A stretch of 64,000 nucleotides of DNA from UBA2137 sp050251555 (lineage in GTDB: Bacteria > Pseudomonadota > Alphaproteobacteria > Micavibrionales > Micavibrionaceae): positions 1 to 64,000 of the forward strand of contig JBFWMN010000002.1 of assembly GCA_050251555.1 (NCBI GenBank). Reading direction: 5' to 3'. The notes beneath the pieces are model-generated. The model was not told the DNA's origin, searched no databases, and saw nothing but the letters and a program-made list of their open reading frames with translations. Below are positions 17,721 to 26,379 of this stretch, piece after piece (the first letter of the stretch is position 1; the number at the start of each line of letters is the position of its first letter). The position numbers and the translations under genes are program-made.

Positions 17721-18665
17721 TTAATTCGTGACCGAGCCGTTCTCAAGACGGGTCGGCTTCCCGTCTTCGCCCAACCCCAGTCGAATAGCGGCGCAGTCTG
17801 GACGGGTGGGGGCAGAGATAAGGATTTCCTGCGATGTGCAGCTTGTCACGGGATCAGCTTCCGCCCCTTCAACAGGAATCAGCGTCACGGCAATTTTATC
17901 CGAACATAAGGCAAGCTGCCCTTCTTCCAGTGCGGATTGCACAGGCACGCGCAATACCAGAATATCGGGGCGACCCACTTCCGGATCGGTTGCCAGCGCC
18001 AGTGCCACTTGCGCATCATAGGTCAGAGGCTTGATGGTTTTCTCATCCGTATCGGCATCAACAGTCGCAGCAGGTACGGAATCCGCAACGGCGAGTCCTG
18101 TCAGAAACTGTTCTTTACGCCCGTCGCAATTCAGATCGGTCTCAAGGGCGCGGCGCGACGTCCAGAAAATGTCGCGATCCTGTTTCAACACGGAATTGAG
18201 CCAGCGTGGCAAAAGCCCGTATTCGCCAAACGTCATGCGGCGCGTCCCGTCACTTTCCACCATATGAGCCAGACGCGAGGCGCGGTGATCGGTTTCAATC
18301 GCCACACAAGAGGTCAGTGCCAATTGCTGTAAAATCGTGCCTTCCGCAGTCGATTTTTCCAGCGCACAGCTTTTATCGCGGAAAGAAACCCATGCGGCTT
18401 CACTCTCGGTAAAGGCTTTGACTTGGTCTTCATCCAACTCTTTCAGGTACGCGGCGGAAATCTCTTTCAAACGGGCTTCGGCAGAATTTTTGTGGTCTGT
18501 CAGGCAGGTCAGCGCATCTGCCGTGCTGGTAATCTCATCACAAAAACCCGCATGCAGATAAGGCGTCAGATCCTCGGCTTTACGCGCCTCAGCCGTGCCT
18601 GCGAGCCATGCTGTGCCCAGCAAAGCCGCAAAGAATAAAATCGCTATGGTTTTCGTATGGAACAT
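17721..18665 (-). CDS. Exported protein with LprI-like (DUF1311) domain
   Basis: A 314-residue secreted protein. A signal peptide covers about residues 1-27. Residues about 40-135 match the lysozyme-inhibitor LprI / DUF1311 pattern, with paired cysteines 'CLTDHKNSAEARL', 'WVSFRDKSCALE' and 'LTSCVAIETDHRASRL'. Residues 150-314 are an extra domain with 'LNCDGRKEQFLTGLAVAD', reminiscent of repeat-like calcium or FG-GAP segments in secreted proteins, and further cysteines. In some bacteria DUF1311 proteins protect against lysozyme; that role here is an inference. The gene is divergent from psd with 77 bp between. Confidence 0.72.
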   Translation of the reverse strand: MFHTKTIAILFFAALLGTAWLAGTAEARKAEDLTPYLHAGFCDEITSTADALTCLTDHKNSAEARLKEISAAYLKELDEDQVKAFTESEAAWVSFRDKSCALEKSTAEGTILQQLALTSCVAIETDHRASRLAHMVESDGTRRMTFGEYGLLPRWLNSVLKQDRDIFWTSRRALETDLNCDGRKEQFLTGLAVADSVPAATVDADTDEKTIKPLTYDAQVALALATDPEVGRPDILVLRVPVQSALEEGQLALCSDKIAVTLIPVEGAEADPVTSCTSQEILISAPTRPDCAAIRLGLGEDGKPTRLENGSVTN

Positions 18666-18742
18666 CCGCTATCCTGCGAAAAAATTGATCATATGGCGCA
18701 AGTTGGAAGCGCCCGTCACCAAGAATACAGAAAGGCATTAAA

Positions 18743-19504
18743 ATGACAAGTCAAGACGCAGAGCCAACTTCTATCGGAGATACGTTGCGCTCGCTGGCCT
18801 GTACAACATGGAAGACCGTGTCTTTTCCTGTCCACCCCGCCGGCTGGCCTTTCATCACAGCCTTTGCGATTGTGACCATTATTCTGGCTTTCCTGTCCGA
18901 ATTTTTGGGCCTTGTCGGCATTTTACTGACTGTCTGGTGCCTGTATTTCTTCCGTAATCCCGTGCGCACCGTTCCCCAGAAAGAGGGCCTGATCGTCTCG
19001 CCTGCTGACGGACGTGTCATCAAAATCGATGAAAAAGTCAGTCTGCCCGCCGAACTGGACGCGATTGAAGATTCAGCCGCAGACTGGACCCGCGTCAGCA
19101 TTTTCTTGAGCGTCTTTAACGTGCATGTGAACCGCGTGCCGATGGGCGGACGTGTCAAACAGGTTGTTTATCATATGGGCCAGTTTTTGAATGCCTCACT
19201 GGATAAGGCTTCGGAAAAGAACGAACGCTCGACAACTCTGGTGGAGGTATCTCCGGGCAAGCATATTGCTTTCGTGCAAATTGCAGGCCTTGTCGCTCGT
19301 CGTATTATCAATGAACTCGCTGTCGATCAGCAGGTCGAGACAGGTGAGATCATGGGCATTATCCGTTTCGGATCACGTCTGGATGTTTACCTGCCTAAAG
19401 GTGTCCATCCGCAAGTTGCCATCGGACAAACCGCCATTGCCGGTGAAACCGTGATTGCCGATATGACCTCCAAAGATAAGGCCATTGAGGGCCGCTCTCT
19501 GTAA
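18743..19504 (+). CDS. psd: Phosphatidylserine decarboxylase proenzyme (short type)
   Basis: A 253-residue pyruvoyl enzyme that turns phosphatidylserine into phosphatidylethanolamine at the inner membrane. Residues about 36-70 are hydrophobic. 'VSPADGRV' (85-92) and 'FNVHVNRVPMGG' (125-136) are family motifs. Self-cleavage is expected between Gly210 and Ser211 in 'IIRFGSRLDVYLP', with Ser211 becoming the pyruvoyl group; the short proenzymes use this 'GS' site rather than 'LGST'. It is followed by pssA after 19 bp, so both steps from CDP-diacylglycerol to phosphatidylethanolamine are in one operon. Confidence 0.95.
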   Translation: MTSQDAEPTSIGDTLRSLACTTWKTVSFPVHPAGWPFITAFAIVTIILAFLSEFLGLVGILLTVWCLYFFRNPVRTVPQKEGLIVSPADGRVIKIDEKVSLPAELDAIEDSAADWTRVSIFLSVFNVHVNRVPMGGRVKQVVYHMGQFLNASLDKASEKNERSTTLVEVSPGKHIAFVQIAGLVARRIINELAVDQQVETGEIMGIIRFGSRLDVYLPKGVHPQVAIGQTAIAGETVIADMTSKDKAIEGRSL

Positions 19505-19523
19505 TTATTTGTAATTGACGAAG

Positions 19524-20405
19524 ATGAGCTCCTCTAAATCAAAGACTGACAGTCATTTACGCGCCCTGCCCCGTGATGAGGCAGGTGTGAGTGAAGAGAG
19601 TCCTGTGGCTGAAAGCTCATCTCTTGCACTTCACAAACTTCTTCCGAATATGATGACATTGATGGCGTTGCTGTCCGGTATGACAGCCATCCAGATGGCT
19701 ATTAACGGACGCTATGAATTTTCGATCATTCTGATTTTGATTGCCTCCATTCTGGATGCGCTGGACGGAGCCACCGCACGCCTATTGAATGCCGGCAGCG
19801 AATTCGGTGCCCAGCTCGACTCTTTATCCGACTTCTTGTGCTTTGGTATTGCCCCCGCCTTCATTCTTTATGTCTGGGGGCTGGATGAAATCGGGCGTTT
19901 GGGCTGGATTGCCACATTGATTTACGGCGCGGCATGCGCCCTCAGACTGGCACGTTATAATGTCAGCGCCCATCACCCCGATGAAAAGCCCGAATGGGCG
20001 CGCCTTTTCTTTCAGGGCGTTCCCGCACCTGCGGCGGCCGGGTTGGCGCTTTTCCCGATGTATATGAGCTTTCAGGCACGTGAAACCTTTGCTGAACTGA
20101 ACTTTGCTCTGCCTTTAGTCGGTATCTGGGTGATTGTGGTTGCGGCTCTGATGGTCTCGCGCATTCCGACATGGTCATCCAAACAACTCAAAGTGCGCCA
20201 GGGCATGACCGTGCCGTTTCTGGCTTTACTTTGTTTTACGGTCGCCTCACTCATTCATGCGCCCTGGCTGACACTGACCGTGGTTTCGATCATTTACATG
20301 ATCTCGCTGCCGCTCACCTTCCGCTATTACCGCCGCATGGAGCGTGAACACGGCGCAAGAGAAGCGGACCTCACCGATCTCGCGATCGGTGCCAGCGACG
20401 ATTAA
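19524..20405 (+). CDS. pssA: CDP-diacylglycerol--serine O-phosphatidyltransferase
   Basis: A 293-residue polytopic membrane enzyme joining CDP-diacylglycerol and serine to give phosphatidylserine, the substrate of the upstream psd product. The CDP-alcohol phosphotransferase motif DGx2ARx8Gx3Dx3D is complete, starting at 'DGATARLLNAGSEFG' and continuing 'AQLDSLSD'. Several hydrophobic helices follow. The ATG at 19524 is taken as start; an in-frame TTG at 19515 would add three residues. The N-terminal 40 residues are polar and Ser/Glu-rich. The end is convergent with an unknown gene 18 bp away. Confidence 0.94.
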   Translation: MSSSKSKTDSHLRALPRDEAGVSEESPVAESSSLALHKLLPNMMTLMALLSGMTAIQMAINGRYEFSIILILIASILDALDGATARLLNAGSEFGAQLDSLSDFLCFGIAPAFILYVWGLDEIGRLGWIATLIYGAACALRLARYNVSAHHPDEKPEWARLFFQGVPAPAAAGLALFPMYMSFQARETFAELNFALPLVGIWVIVVAALMVSRIPTWSSKQLKVRQGMTVPFLALLCFTVASLIHAPWLTLTVVSIIYMISLPLTFRYYRRMEREHGAREADLTDLAIGASDD

Positions 20406-20423
20406 ATCCAAAAATTTGGGGTA

Positions 20424-21107
20424 TTAAGCAAATGCCGGGGCAACAGGTTGTGTCACCGCATGTTTGACATCGGCAATATGCTCACTATGGGCGCGTTCCT
20501 GCAAAATCAGGTCTTTCAACTGACGGGGCATTTCCTGACCGCGCCATACATTCGTAGCCTCTTGCACTGCGGGTGCGGGGGCCAAGGGTACGGCGTTTGT
20601 TTGGGTAACAGGGGAAGGTGCGCTCAACGGATCAACCTCTCCTGCAAAAGATCTTCCCTCTTCATCATCAAAAGAACCGAATAATGTGCTTTCCGCCATA
20701 TCGTGACCGGCAGCCGAAGCCAGACGACCGCCGTTCATAATATCACCCGCCGTGCTCATGGCACGGATCGCACCTGTGAACTGAGGCATACCTGAAATAA
20801 GGGCTGATGCGATACCGCCCGTCACCGCCGTATCAATCGCAACGCCGATGGCTGTCCGCAATAAACCACCCTGTTGTGCGGGGGCGGGACCGTTAGGATC
20901 AAAACCCAGCTCTTTCATACCCTGCAGGGCATCATCAATCGCACCGCGGCTTACGGCAATTGCGTCTTTCGCAAAAGCCGCCGTCATGCCGCGACCGGCT
21001 GTCACCGGATCGGGGGCGGCTGCAAGATAATCATTTCCGGTTTTTTGCGTGAACGAGCCAAGCCCCTGAAGGCCGGCATCCAATTCATCTGCAAACGCTT
21101 TATACAT
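20424..21107 (-). CDS. Gly/Ala-rich protein of unknown function
   Basis: A 227-residue protein I do not recognise. Residues 60-150 are Ala/Gly-rich with two weakly hydrophobic stretches ('TAIGVAIDTAVTGGIASALISG' split around 90-115). The C-terminal third is Pro/Ala-rich, then ends in a polar helix ('MPRQLKDLILQERAHSEHIADVKHA'). The ATG at 21107 is chosen because 'AGAGGGA' lies 5 bp upstream; the frame is open further to 21182. It stands alone between convergent pssA and comM. Its composition resembles the orphan proteins at 35.5-41.6 kb, but I could not align it to them. Confidence 0.65.
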   Translation of the reverse strand: MYKAFADELDAGLQGLGSFTQKTGNDYLAAAPDPVTAGRGMTAAFAKDAIAVSRGAIDDALQGMKELGFDPNGPAPAQQGGLLRTAIGVAIDTAVTGGIASALISGMPQFTGAIRAMSTAGDIMNGGRLASAAGHDMAESTLFGSFDDEEGRSFAGEVDPLSAPSPVTQTNAVPLAPAPAVQEATNVWRGQEMPRQLKDLILQERAHSEHIADVKHAVTQPVAPAFA

Positions 21108-21215
21108 GTATCCCTCTTTTAACATATTTATTCTCACATGAAACGAATAAACATGTCCAAGCGTTCCCCAAAAGATCAACAAAAAGAGTGACTTATGTCA
21201 ATGGTTACGCATTCG

Positions 21216-22745
21216 TTAATAGGTCTTCAGCCGCAACGATAATGCCTCAGCGACATCCGCACCAGTTAAAAGAGAATTATCATTTTCTTTCAATGACATA
21301 TCTGAAATCGTCCGCGCCAGTCTCAGCACGCGATGATAGGCTCGCGCCGATAAATCGAGCTTTTCGGCAGCCCGCGCCATCATTTCAGCGGCTTTGTCAT
21401 CCATTTGCGTCAAAGCTTCCAGCTCCTCGCCTTGCAGATGGGCATTAAGGCGTGCCTTGAAACCATATTTTGCGGCACGTTCGGCCTGCAAGGCCCTGAC
21501 CCGTGCAACGCGGGCCGCAACAACCGCGCTGCTTTCACCCTTTCCGCCTGTCATGAGATCCGAGACCTGCACGGCAGGCACTTCAACGGTCACATCAATC
21601 CTGTCAAACATCGGTCCCGAGATTTTCGATTGATAGTCACTGCCGCATCGCGGAGCTTTCGTGCATTCCCTTGTCCCTGAGCCCAGATACCCGCAGCGGC
21701 AAGGGTTCATGGCTGCAACCAATTGTACACGGGCAGGATATGTTGCGTGGTAATTGACGCGGGAAACAAGCACTTCACCTGTTTCCAAAGGCTGGCGCAA
21801 AGCCTCAAGGGCGGCGCGCTGAAACTCGGGAAACTCGTCCAGGAAGAGGACGCCATGATGGGCCAAAGAGATTTCACCCGGCGTCGCCTTTTGCCCCCCA
21901 CCCACCAGTGCAGGAAGCGAGGCCGAATGATGCGGGTCGCGAAACGGACGGGTTTTCAAAAGGCCGTCCTCGGGCAACGTTCCCGACAAAGAATGCACCA
22001 TCGAAACCTCGAGCGCCTCTTTCGGATCAAGCGGCGGTAAAATACCGGGCAGGCACGAAGCCAGCATGGATTTACCTGACCCCGGCGGGCCGATCATCAA
22101 CATGTTGTGACCGCCTGATGCGGCAATCTCAAGCGCACGTTTGGCGGTTTCCTGACCCTTTACGTCCGCCAGATCAGCGCCCTTTTTCGGGCGATCATCC
22201 GCGTCCGCGAGTTTGGCTTCAGGGGTTTTTAAGACTTGCGCGCCTTTAAAGTGATTCATAAGAGAAAGAAGAGAGGCAGGGGCAAGGATCTCCAGATCAC
22301 CTGCCCATGCTGCTTCTGCGCCGCAAGCCTTAGGGCAAATCAGGCCCTTCCCCTTGGAGGCAGCATGAATGGCAGCAGGCAAGACACCCGACACGCTTCG
22401 GATTTCGGCGCTTAATGACAATTCACCAAGCGCTACATAGCCGCTTAACTCTTGGGTATCCAGCGCGCCCATGGCTGCCAGAATCGCCAAGGCAATCGGC
22501 AAATCATAATGCGAACCTTCTTTGGCAAGGTCGGCAGGTGCCAGATTAATGGTCACACGTTTGGCAGGAAGGGAAAGGCCCAGCGCATGCAGGGCGGCAC
22601 GAACGCGTTCACGGCTTTCACCAACCGCCTTGTCAGGCAAGCCCACAAGTGTAAAGGCAGGCAGGCCATTGGCGATCTGCACCTCGACATCGACATCAAG
22701 GACTTCCACGCCGTGAAAGGCGACAGTTGAAATCTTGGCTTGCAT
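21216..22745 (-). CDS. comM: ComM/YifB-type Mg-chelatase-like AAA+ ATPase
   Basis: A 509-residue AAA+ protein of the YifB/ComM family. In Vibrio cholerae ComM is a hexameric helicase that extends branch migration during natural transformation. The N-terminal domain (1-130, 'HGVEVLDVDVEVQIANGLPAF') has the Lon-like ChlI fold. Walker A 'GPPGSGKS' is at 219-226, and 'HHGVLFLDEFPEF' is Walker B. The zinc-binding insert has 'NPCRCGYLG' and further cysteines in 'ECTKAPRCG'. The C-terminal domain begins near 'LSARAYHRVLRLARTIADM'-like residues. It is monocistronic. A CoiA-like zinc protein is encoded at 56.1 kb, but no other competence gene is in the window. Confidence 0.94.
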   Translation of the reverse strand: MQAKISTVAFHGVEVLDVDVEVQIANGLPAFTLVGLPDKAVGESRERVRAALHALGLSLPAKRVTINLAPADLAKEGSHYDLPIALAILAAMGALDTQELSGYVALGELSLSAEIRSVSGVLPAAIHAASKGKGLICPKACGAEAAWAGDLEILAPASLLSLMNHFKGAQVLKTPEAKLADADDRPKKGADLADVKGQETAKRALEIAASGGHNMLMIGPPGSGKSMLASCLPGILPPLDPKEALEVSMVHSLSGTLPEDGLLKTRPFRDPHHSASLPALVGGGQKATPGEISLAHHGVLFLDEFPEFQRAALEALRQPLETGEVLVSRVNYHATYPARVQLVAAMNPCRCGYLGSGTRECTKAPRCGSDYQSKISGPMFDRIDVTVEVPAVQVSDLMTGGKGESSAVVAARVARVRALQAERAAKYGFKARLNAHLQGEELEALTQMDDKAAEMMARAAEKLDLSARAYHRVLRLARTISDMSLKENDNSLLTGADVAEALSLRLKTY

Positions 22746-22817
22746 GATGGCTTAAGAAATCTCCCCTTTAACGGGAAATAGCACAAGAACAAAACAGAAA
22801 CAAGTGAGAAGCTGTGC

Positions 22818-23198
22818 TTAGCGTAAGTAAGTCAACAGACTTAAGGACGAAATGGCGCACAGAACAAAAACGAATTTGACGCGTGCATAAGCAAAGGCAG
22901 GTTGAACCGTTATTTGCGGGAGGAGATAAGAGAAACGACGCCACAGAATGAGGCTCATTGTGAGTGTCACGAAGAAGCAGTTGGCTCCGCTCATTGATGC
23001 GTAAAGTGTGTCCTTAACCTGAAGGGCGGCATAGAGTGTCGTAATCAGCGAAGAGGCAAACCAGATTGACCAGCTTTGCAGTGACAAATCTTCGCAGCGT
23101 CCGTCCGTACGGATGATTTTGAGGATTTGCGGCAAGTAAGCGCAAATCCCGATAAATCCGATGGCTGAATACAAAACACTAAGCATGAAAGCCATCAT
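22818..23198 (-). CDS. Small PQ-loop (SemiSWEET-like) membrane protein
   Basis: A 126-residue protein with about four hydrophobic segments. The first carries 'GICAYLPQILKIIRT', the Pro-Gln motif of the PQ-loop/MtN3 clan. SemiSWEETs are about 90 residues with three helices and dimerise to carry sugars; this protein has an additional C-terminal helix ('FVFVLCAISSLSLLTYL'). Transport is likely but the substrate is unknown. Two adjacent ATG codons (23198, 23195) and another at 23186 can serve as start. A palindrome at 23231-23244, just upstream, may be its operator. Confidence 0.7.
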   Translation of the reverse strand: MMAFMLSVLYSAIGFIGICAYLPQILKIIRTDGRCEDLSLQSWSIWFASSLITTLYAALQVKDTLYASMSGANCFFVTLTMSLILWRRFSYLLPQITVQPAFAYARVKFVFVLCAISSLSLLTYLR

Positions 23199-23230
23199 GC
23201 GTGTTTATGGTAAAGAAGAGATTACAGATC

Positions 23231-23244
23231 GATAAAATTTTATC
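23231..23244. promoter_or_regulatory. Perfect 14-bp palindrome, candidate operator (copy 1)
   Basis: 'GATAAAATTTTATC' is a perfect inverted repeat 33 bp upstream of the PQ-loop gene start and downstream of the HIT gene stop. The same 14 bp, plus the following 'TAA', recurs at 47217-47233 in another intergenic region, where the palindrome is 18 bp long. A shared transcription factor site is the simplest reading. No factor is identified. Confidence 0.4.
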
Positions 23245-23260
23245 TAAATGTGAGACAAGC

Positions 23261-23620
23261 TTACGACCCGATCATTGCGCCCAATTGCGTGCCGCCCAGA
23301 ATGTGGAAATGAAAGTGCGGGACTTCCTGCCCGCCATGCACTTTCGTATTGGCAATGACGCGATACCCCTTATTAGCCACACCCGCTTCATCCGCTAAAG
23401 CAGCGACAGCTTCGAACATAGCGGCCTTTTCTTCAGGCTTGGCGTGCAGTCCGAAGTCATGGATATCGGTGTAGCGGCCCTTGGGAATCACCAGAATATG
23501 GACAGGCGCTTTGGGATTTATATCTTTAAAAGCAAAGACATAGTCATTCTCCAGTAAAGGAGTTGCCGGAATTTCGCCTTTCAGAATTTTGTCGAAGATG
23601 TTTCCGTGGGGGTAGCTCAT
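23261..23620 (-). CDS. hinT: HIT-family purine nucleotide hydrolase (HinT-like)
   Basis: A 119-residue histidine-triad protein. The active-site motif 'HFHFHILGG' near 103-111 is complete, and the N-terminal 'IFDKILKGEIPATPLLENDYVFAFKDINPKAPVH' (printed here in part as family context) is typical of HinT, which hydrolyses adenosine phosphoramidates and aminoacyl-adenylates. It is a short stand-alone gene with a good start and is followed by the PQ-loop gene on the same strand after 62 bp. Its physiological substrate in bacteria is still poorly defined. Confidence 0.93.
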   Translation of the reverse strand: MSYPHGNIFDKILKGEIPATPLLENDYVFAFKDINPKAPVHILVIPKGRYTDIHDFGLHAKPEEKAAMFEAVAALADEAGVANKGYRVIANTKVHGGQEVPHFHFHILGGTQLGAMIGS

Positions 23621-23810
23621 GGCAATTGTGTCCTTTTTGTGGCAGTTGCGTTATGTAAACTTATGAGAATCAGAAGTTACATTTCTCTTTTTCGTAATCC
23701 TGTAATGTTTTCTGACACCGTGTCGGTTTTACTTCCCATTTTGAAGCGACTCTGATATAAGGGGATACTAATGAAAAACAAATAATAATAACTTTAGGGA
23801 GAGATCCAAA

Positions 23811-24104
23811 ATGACCGACAAAGGTTATTGGATAGAATGTATTCCGGTTCATTCAAACACAAACGAAAACTTCTTACCGGACTTATATAGCGCTTCAATC
23901 GATTCATTTCCCGATATGAGCGTTACTGCTGCCAGCCCCGATATGGCTGTCCAGAAACTTCGCGAGAAACTCCGCAAGATCAAGAATTACTACGCCATGA
24001 CAGGTCGTACGCTCCCTGAAGCGCACAACCCGATGACCCCTACAGGTCGCCACCGTGCGGTCAGAGGCTGGATGTCGGTTTATATGAATGTCGAAGAAGC
24101 GTAA
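23811..24104 (+). CDS. Small protein, HicB-like fold candidate without HicA partner
   Basis: A 97-residue protein preceded by 'GGGAGAgatccaaa'. Residues 21-60 ('YSASIDSFPDMSVTAASPDM' then 'AVQKLREKLRKIKNYYAMTG') follow the pattern of HicB-type antitoxins: a strand ending in 'FPD', a second short strand, then a helix and 'LPE'. There is no DNA-binding helix-turn-helix evident and no HicA-like toxin next to it. It could be a solo member of that fold. It has its own leader and ends in a strong bidirectional terminator, so it is an independent unit. The function is unknown. Confidence 0.65.
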   Translation: MTDKGYWIECIPVHSNTNENFLPDLYSASIDSFPDMSVTAASPDMAVQKLREKLRKIKNYYAMTGRTLPEAHNPMTPTGRHRAVRGWMSVYMNVEEA

Positions 24105-24130
24105 ACGCATAAGCCTTTACGGGTATTGAT

Positions 24131-24172
24131 AAAAAACAGGCAGAGGCGAACCAACGCTTCGCCTGTTTTTTT
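24131..24172. terminator. Bidirectional Rho-independent terminator
   Basis: A hairpin with arms 'CAGGC' plus 'GAGGCG' on the left and 'CGCTTC' plus 'GCCTG' on the right is flanked by A6 and T7. It lies between convergent genes ending at 24104 and 24171, and can stop transcription from both sides. Confidence 0.85.
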
Positions 24173-24725
24173 ATGCGAGAAGCTTATAGTAATAGCGGCC
24201 CGGAATGACCTCGCCATCAACCTTGGCGTAATAAGGATGCCGCCCGAGCTGGACATAGCCGGCCCCCTCATACAGACGGATCGCGGCTTCCTGTGTTTCG
24301 CGTATGTCGAGATTGATGACCTCGACCTTTTCCTTTTTCGCCTGATCTTCAATGACAGAAAGCATACGCCCTGCGATTCCGTGACCACGCGCCCAAGGTG
24401 AGACAAAATGCGAGGTGAGTTGCGCCGAGAAAGATTGCGCCTCGTTATTCTTGGGTGGCAAGACAAGCTGCGCCGTTCCGCAAATGACCTGATCCAGTCT
24501 TGCGACAAACAGAAGGCGTGACGGCATCGTGATCACACCTTGCCAGTAGCGCTCGAGAATATCGCGGGATGGTTTTTCGACCCAACCAAAGCCCCCGCCA
24601 TTCTGGATGGCGGCATCGGTCGCATCACATAAATCATTCAAATCAGCAGCGATAAGCTGTTCGCGAACAAGTTCGATTTCGACAGCCGGTTGCGGGTCAA
24701 CGGATATGCTACCCATGCGAACCAT
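24171..24725 (-). CDS. GNAT-family N-acetyltransferase
   Basis: A 184-residue acetyl-CoA-dependent transferase. The acetyl-CoA-binding block is 'LTSHFVSPWARGHGIAGRMLSVIEDQA', where 'ARGHGIAGRM' fills the Q/RxxGxG/A loop, and 'NLDIRETQEAAIRLYEGAGYVQLGRHPYYA' forms the C-terminal fold. The substrate is unknown. The ATG at 24725 is chosen because 'GGGAGGtctcc' lies directly upstream; the frame stays open to 24815. The stop lies in the T-run of the terminator shared with the convergent small gene. A TerC gene ends 93 bp upstream. Confidence 0.88.
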   Translation of the reverse strand: MVRMGSISVDPQPAVEIELVREQLIAADLNDLCDATDAAIQNGGGFGWVEKPSRDILERYWQGVITMPSRLLFVARLDQVICGTAQLVLPPKNNEAQSFSAQLTSHFVSPWARGHGIAGRMLSVIEDQAKKEKVEVINLDIRETQEAAIRLYEGAGYVQLGRHPYYAKVDGEVIPGRYYYKLLA

Positions 24726-24817
24726 GGAGACCTCCCTCGTTTTCTTTACTGATGAATGTGCCGTAGCTCTATTATATGGTTTTTGGCCCGCAAGATACAA
24801 GCTGCGTTGCGGCAATT

Positions 24818-25798
24818 TCAGGGCTTTTCATGCGCCGTTTTCATGAAGGACAGAATCCCTCCGCCGATCAGCACGAAGACGGTTACGCCCAGTGAAACAA
24901 TGGGTTCGATGTGACCGACCAGCAACGTGTAAAAGATTTTCCCGCCGATAAAAACGAGCACAATAGAGAGCGCATATTTCAGATATTTGAAGCGTTCCAA
25001 AAGGGCCGCCAGCATGAAATACATCGCCCGCAATCCCAGAATGGCAAAGATGTTGCTGGTAAAAACAACAAACGTATCGTCGGTAATCGCCAGCACGGCA
25101 GGAATAGAATCCATAGCAAAGAGGAGATCGGCAAATTCAATGGTGATCAGCGCCATGAAAAGCGGTGTCAAATGCAGCGATTTTTTGCCGCTCACGGAAT
25201 CGGTTTTACGGATCAGGAAGCGATTGCCCTCAATCAACGTCGTGATATGGAAGTGGCTGCTTAAAAATTTGCGGACTGTCGAATCCTCAATATCCGGCGC
25301 GTCGTCATCGTCGGTCAGCATGATACGTATACCCGTATAAACCAACAATGCGCCGAAAACATAAAGGATCCATGAGAATTGTGCGACGATATAGGTCCCC
25401 ACACCGATCACCACCCCGCGCAACACGAGCACACCGATAATCCCCCAGAAGAGAACGCGGTGCTGGTAGGCCAGCGGAATCTGATAATAGCCGAAGATGA
25501 CCGACATCACGAAAATATTGTCGAGCGACAGACTCTTTTCGACCAGATAGGCCGTAAAATACGGGATGCCCTCGTCCGAGCCGAAATACCACCAGACCCA
25601 AATTCCAAAGAGAGTCGCCAGAAAAATATAAAAGAGCGTGAGAGTAATGCTCTCTTTCAGGCCGATCGCATGATCCTTGCGATTCAAGACACCCAGATCG
25701 AAAAGTAACAGGGCAAAAATCGCCGTAAAAAATCCCAGCCATGCCCAGACCGGCGCGTCAAGTACGCTCAAGGACATGAAAGTGAGAAGCTGATCCAT
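24818..25798 (-). CDS. TerC/Alx-family integral membrane protein (probable metal-ion transporter)
   Basis: A protein of 326 residues with about nine hydrophobic helices. 'FFTAIFALLLFDLGVLNRK', 'EKSLSLDNIFVMSVIFGYY', 'LTDDDDAPDIEDS' and 'FADLLFAMDSIPAVLAIT' are hallmark TerC blocks, with membrane aspartates that bind cations. Family members such as Alx and MeeF export manganese, in some cases to metalate secreted enzymes. I looked for the yybP-ykoY manganese riboswitch that often precedes such genes and did not find a convincing match. The ATG at 25798 is preferred over the earlier in-frame codon at 25864. Confidence 0.92.
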   Translation of the reverse strand: MDQLLTFMSLSVLDAPVWAWLGFFTAIFALLLFDLGVLNRKDHAIGLKESITLTLFYIFLATLFGIWVWWYFGSDEGIPYFTAYLVEKSLSLDNIFVMSVIFGYYQIPLAYQHRVLFWGIIGVLVLRGVVIGVGTYIVAQFSWILYVFGALLVYTGIRIMLTDDDDAPDIEDSTVRKFLSSHFHITTLIEGNRFLIRKTDSVSGKKSLHLTPLFMALITIEFADLLFAMDSIPAVLAITDDTFVVFTSNIFAILGLRAMYFMLAALLERFKYLKYALSIVLVFIGGKIFYTLLVGHIEPIVSLGVTVFVLIGGGILSFMKTAHEKP

Positions 25799-25976
25799 AA
25801 AGGGCCCTGAAAAGATCGTGGTCGGTAAAGAACAGCACAGCCCTGAGGTCAGAGTTGCACCCACGCAGTTTTACCGAAAGCCCCTCAAAAATCTAGGACT
25901 TTTCGTAACAGGCTCATTCTCTTCATGATTTTTACCGCCATGCGAATCCTGCAACCCTCTTGCGAATGAAGTGAGC

Positions 25977-26005
25977 TTGACCCTGAAGCACGTCTTATGT
26001 CATAT
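25977..26005 (+). promoter_or_regulatory. Possible sigma-70 promoter for the small gene at 26065
   Basis: 'TTGACC' (25977-25982) is followed after 17 bp by 'TCATAT' (26000-26005). The -35 box is near consensus and the -10 is weak. It would give a leader of about 55 bases containing the hairpin 'CCGCG...GCGGG' near 26030-26042. Confidence 0.3.
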
Positions 26006-26064
26006 CGCTGTTCCCGAAAAAAAACCGCGACTTAACTGCGGGCCAAAAAAGAATAGAGGATGAC

Positions 26065-26352
26065 ATGGTACATATCGGACGCGGCTGGGGCAGCCCTTCA
26101 GTCACAACACGCATTGCAGATGAAACGAGCATCGCACAAAAATTGCGAACAGAATTCAAAAAATATCAGGCTGATTTAGGTGCGGCACAACTGGACTCAT
26201 GCGTAGACGGGAGAGCACATTTCACTCTGGCTTCGAACAACACGCTGACCATCCAGTTCGGCGAACATCATGACGATGATGCGCTCAAAACCACAATCTG
26301 GAGCGAACAACGCATCGCACGCGGACAAGGCCAGCATATTGATGTGTGCTAA
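26065..26352 (+). CDS. Small hypothetical protein
   Basis: A 95-residue soluble protein that I do not recognise. It is preceded by a clear ribosome binding site ('AGAGGatgac'). It has a helix at 22-38 ('SIAQKLRTEFKKYQADL') followed by alternating strand-like stretches ('RAHFTLASNNTLTIQFGE') and a His/Asp cluster 'EHHDDDA'. No signal peptide is visible. It is transcribed alone, facing an unknown gene on the other strand whose end lies 28 bp away. Confidence 0.6.
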   Translation: MVHIGRGWGSPSVTTRIADETSIAQKLRTEFKKYQADLGAAQLDSCVDGRAHFTLASNNTLTIQFGEHHDDDALKTTIWSEQRIARGQGQHIDVC

Positions 26353-26379
26353 TGGCTTGAAAGCCTGAAGCAGCCTAAA

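Noticed and set aside
25799..26060. yybP-ykoY manganese riboswitch upstream of the TerC gene
   Set aside because: The expected conserved loop sequences were not found on the minus strand; only isolated 'GAGGGG' and 'TGACC' words occur.
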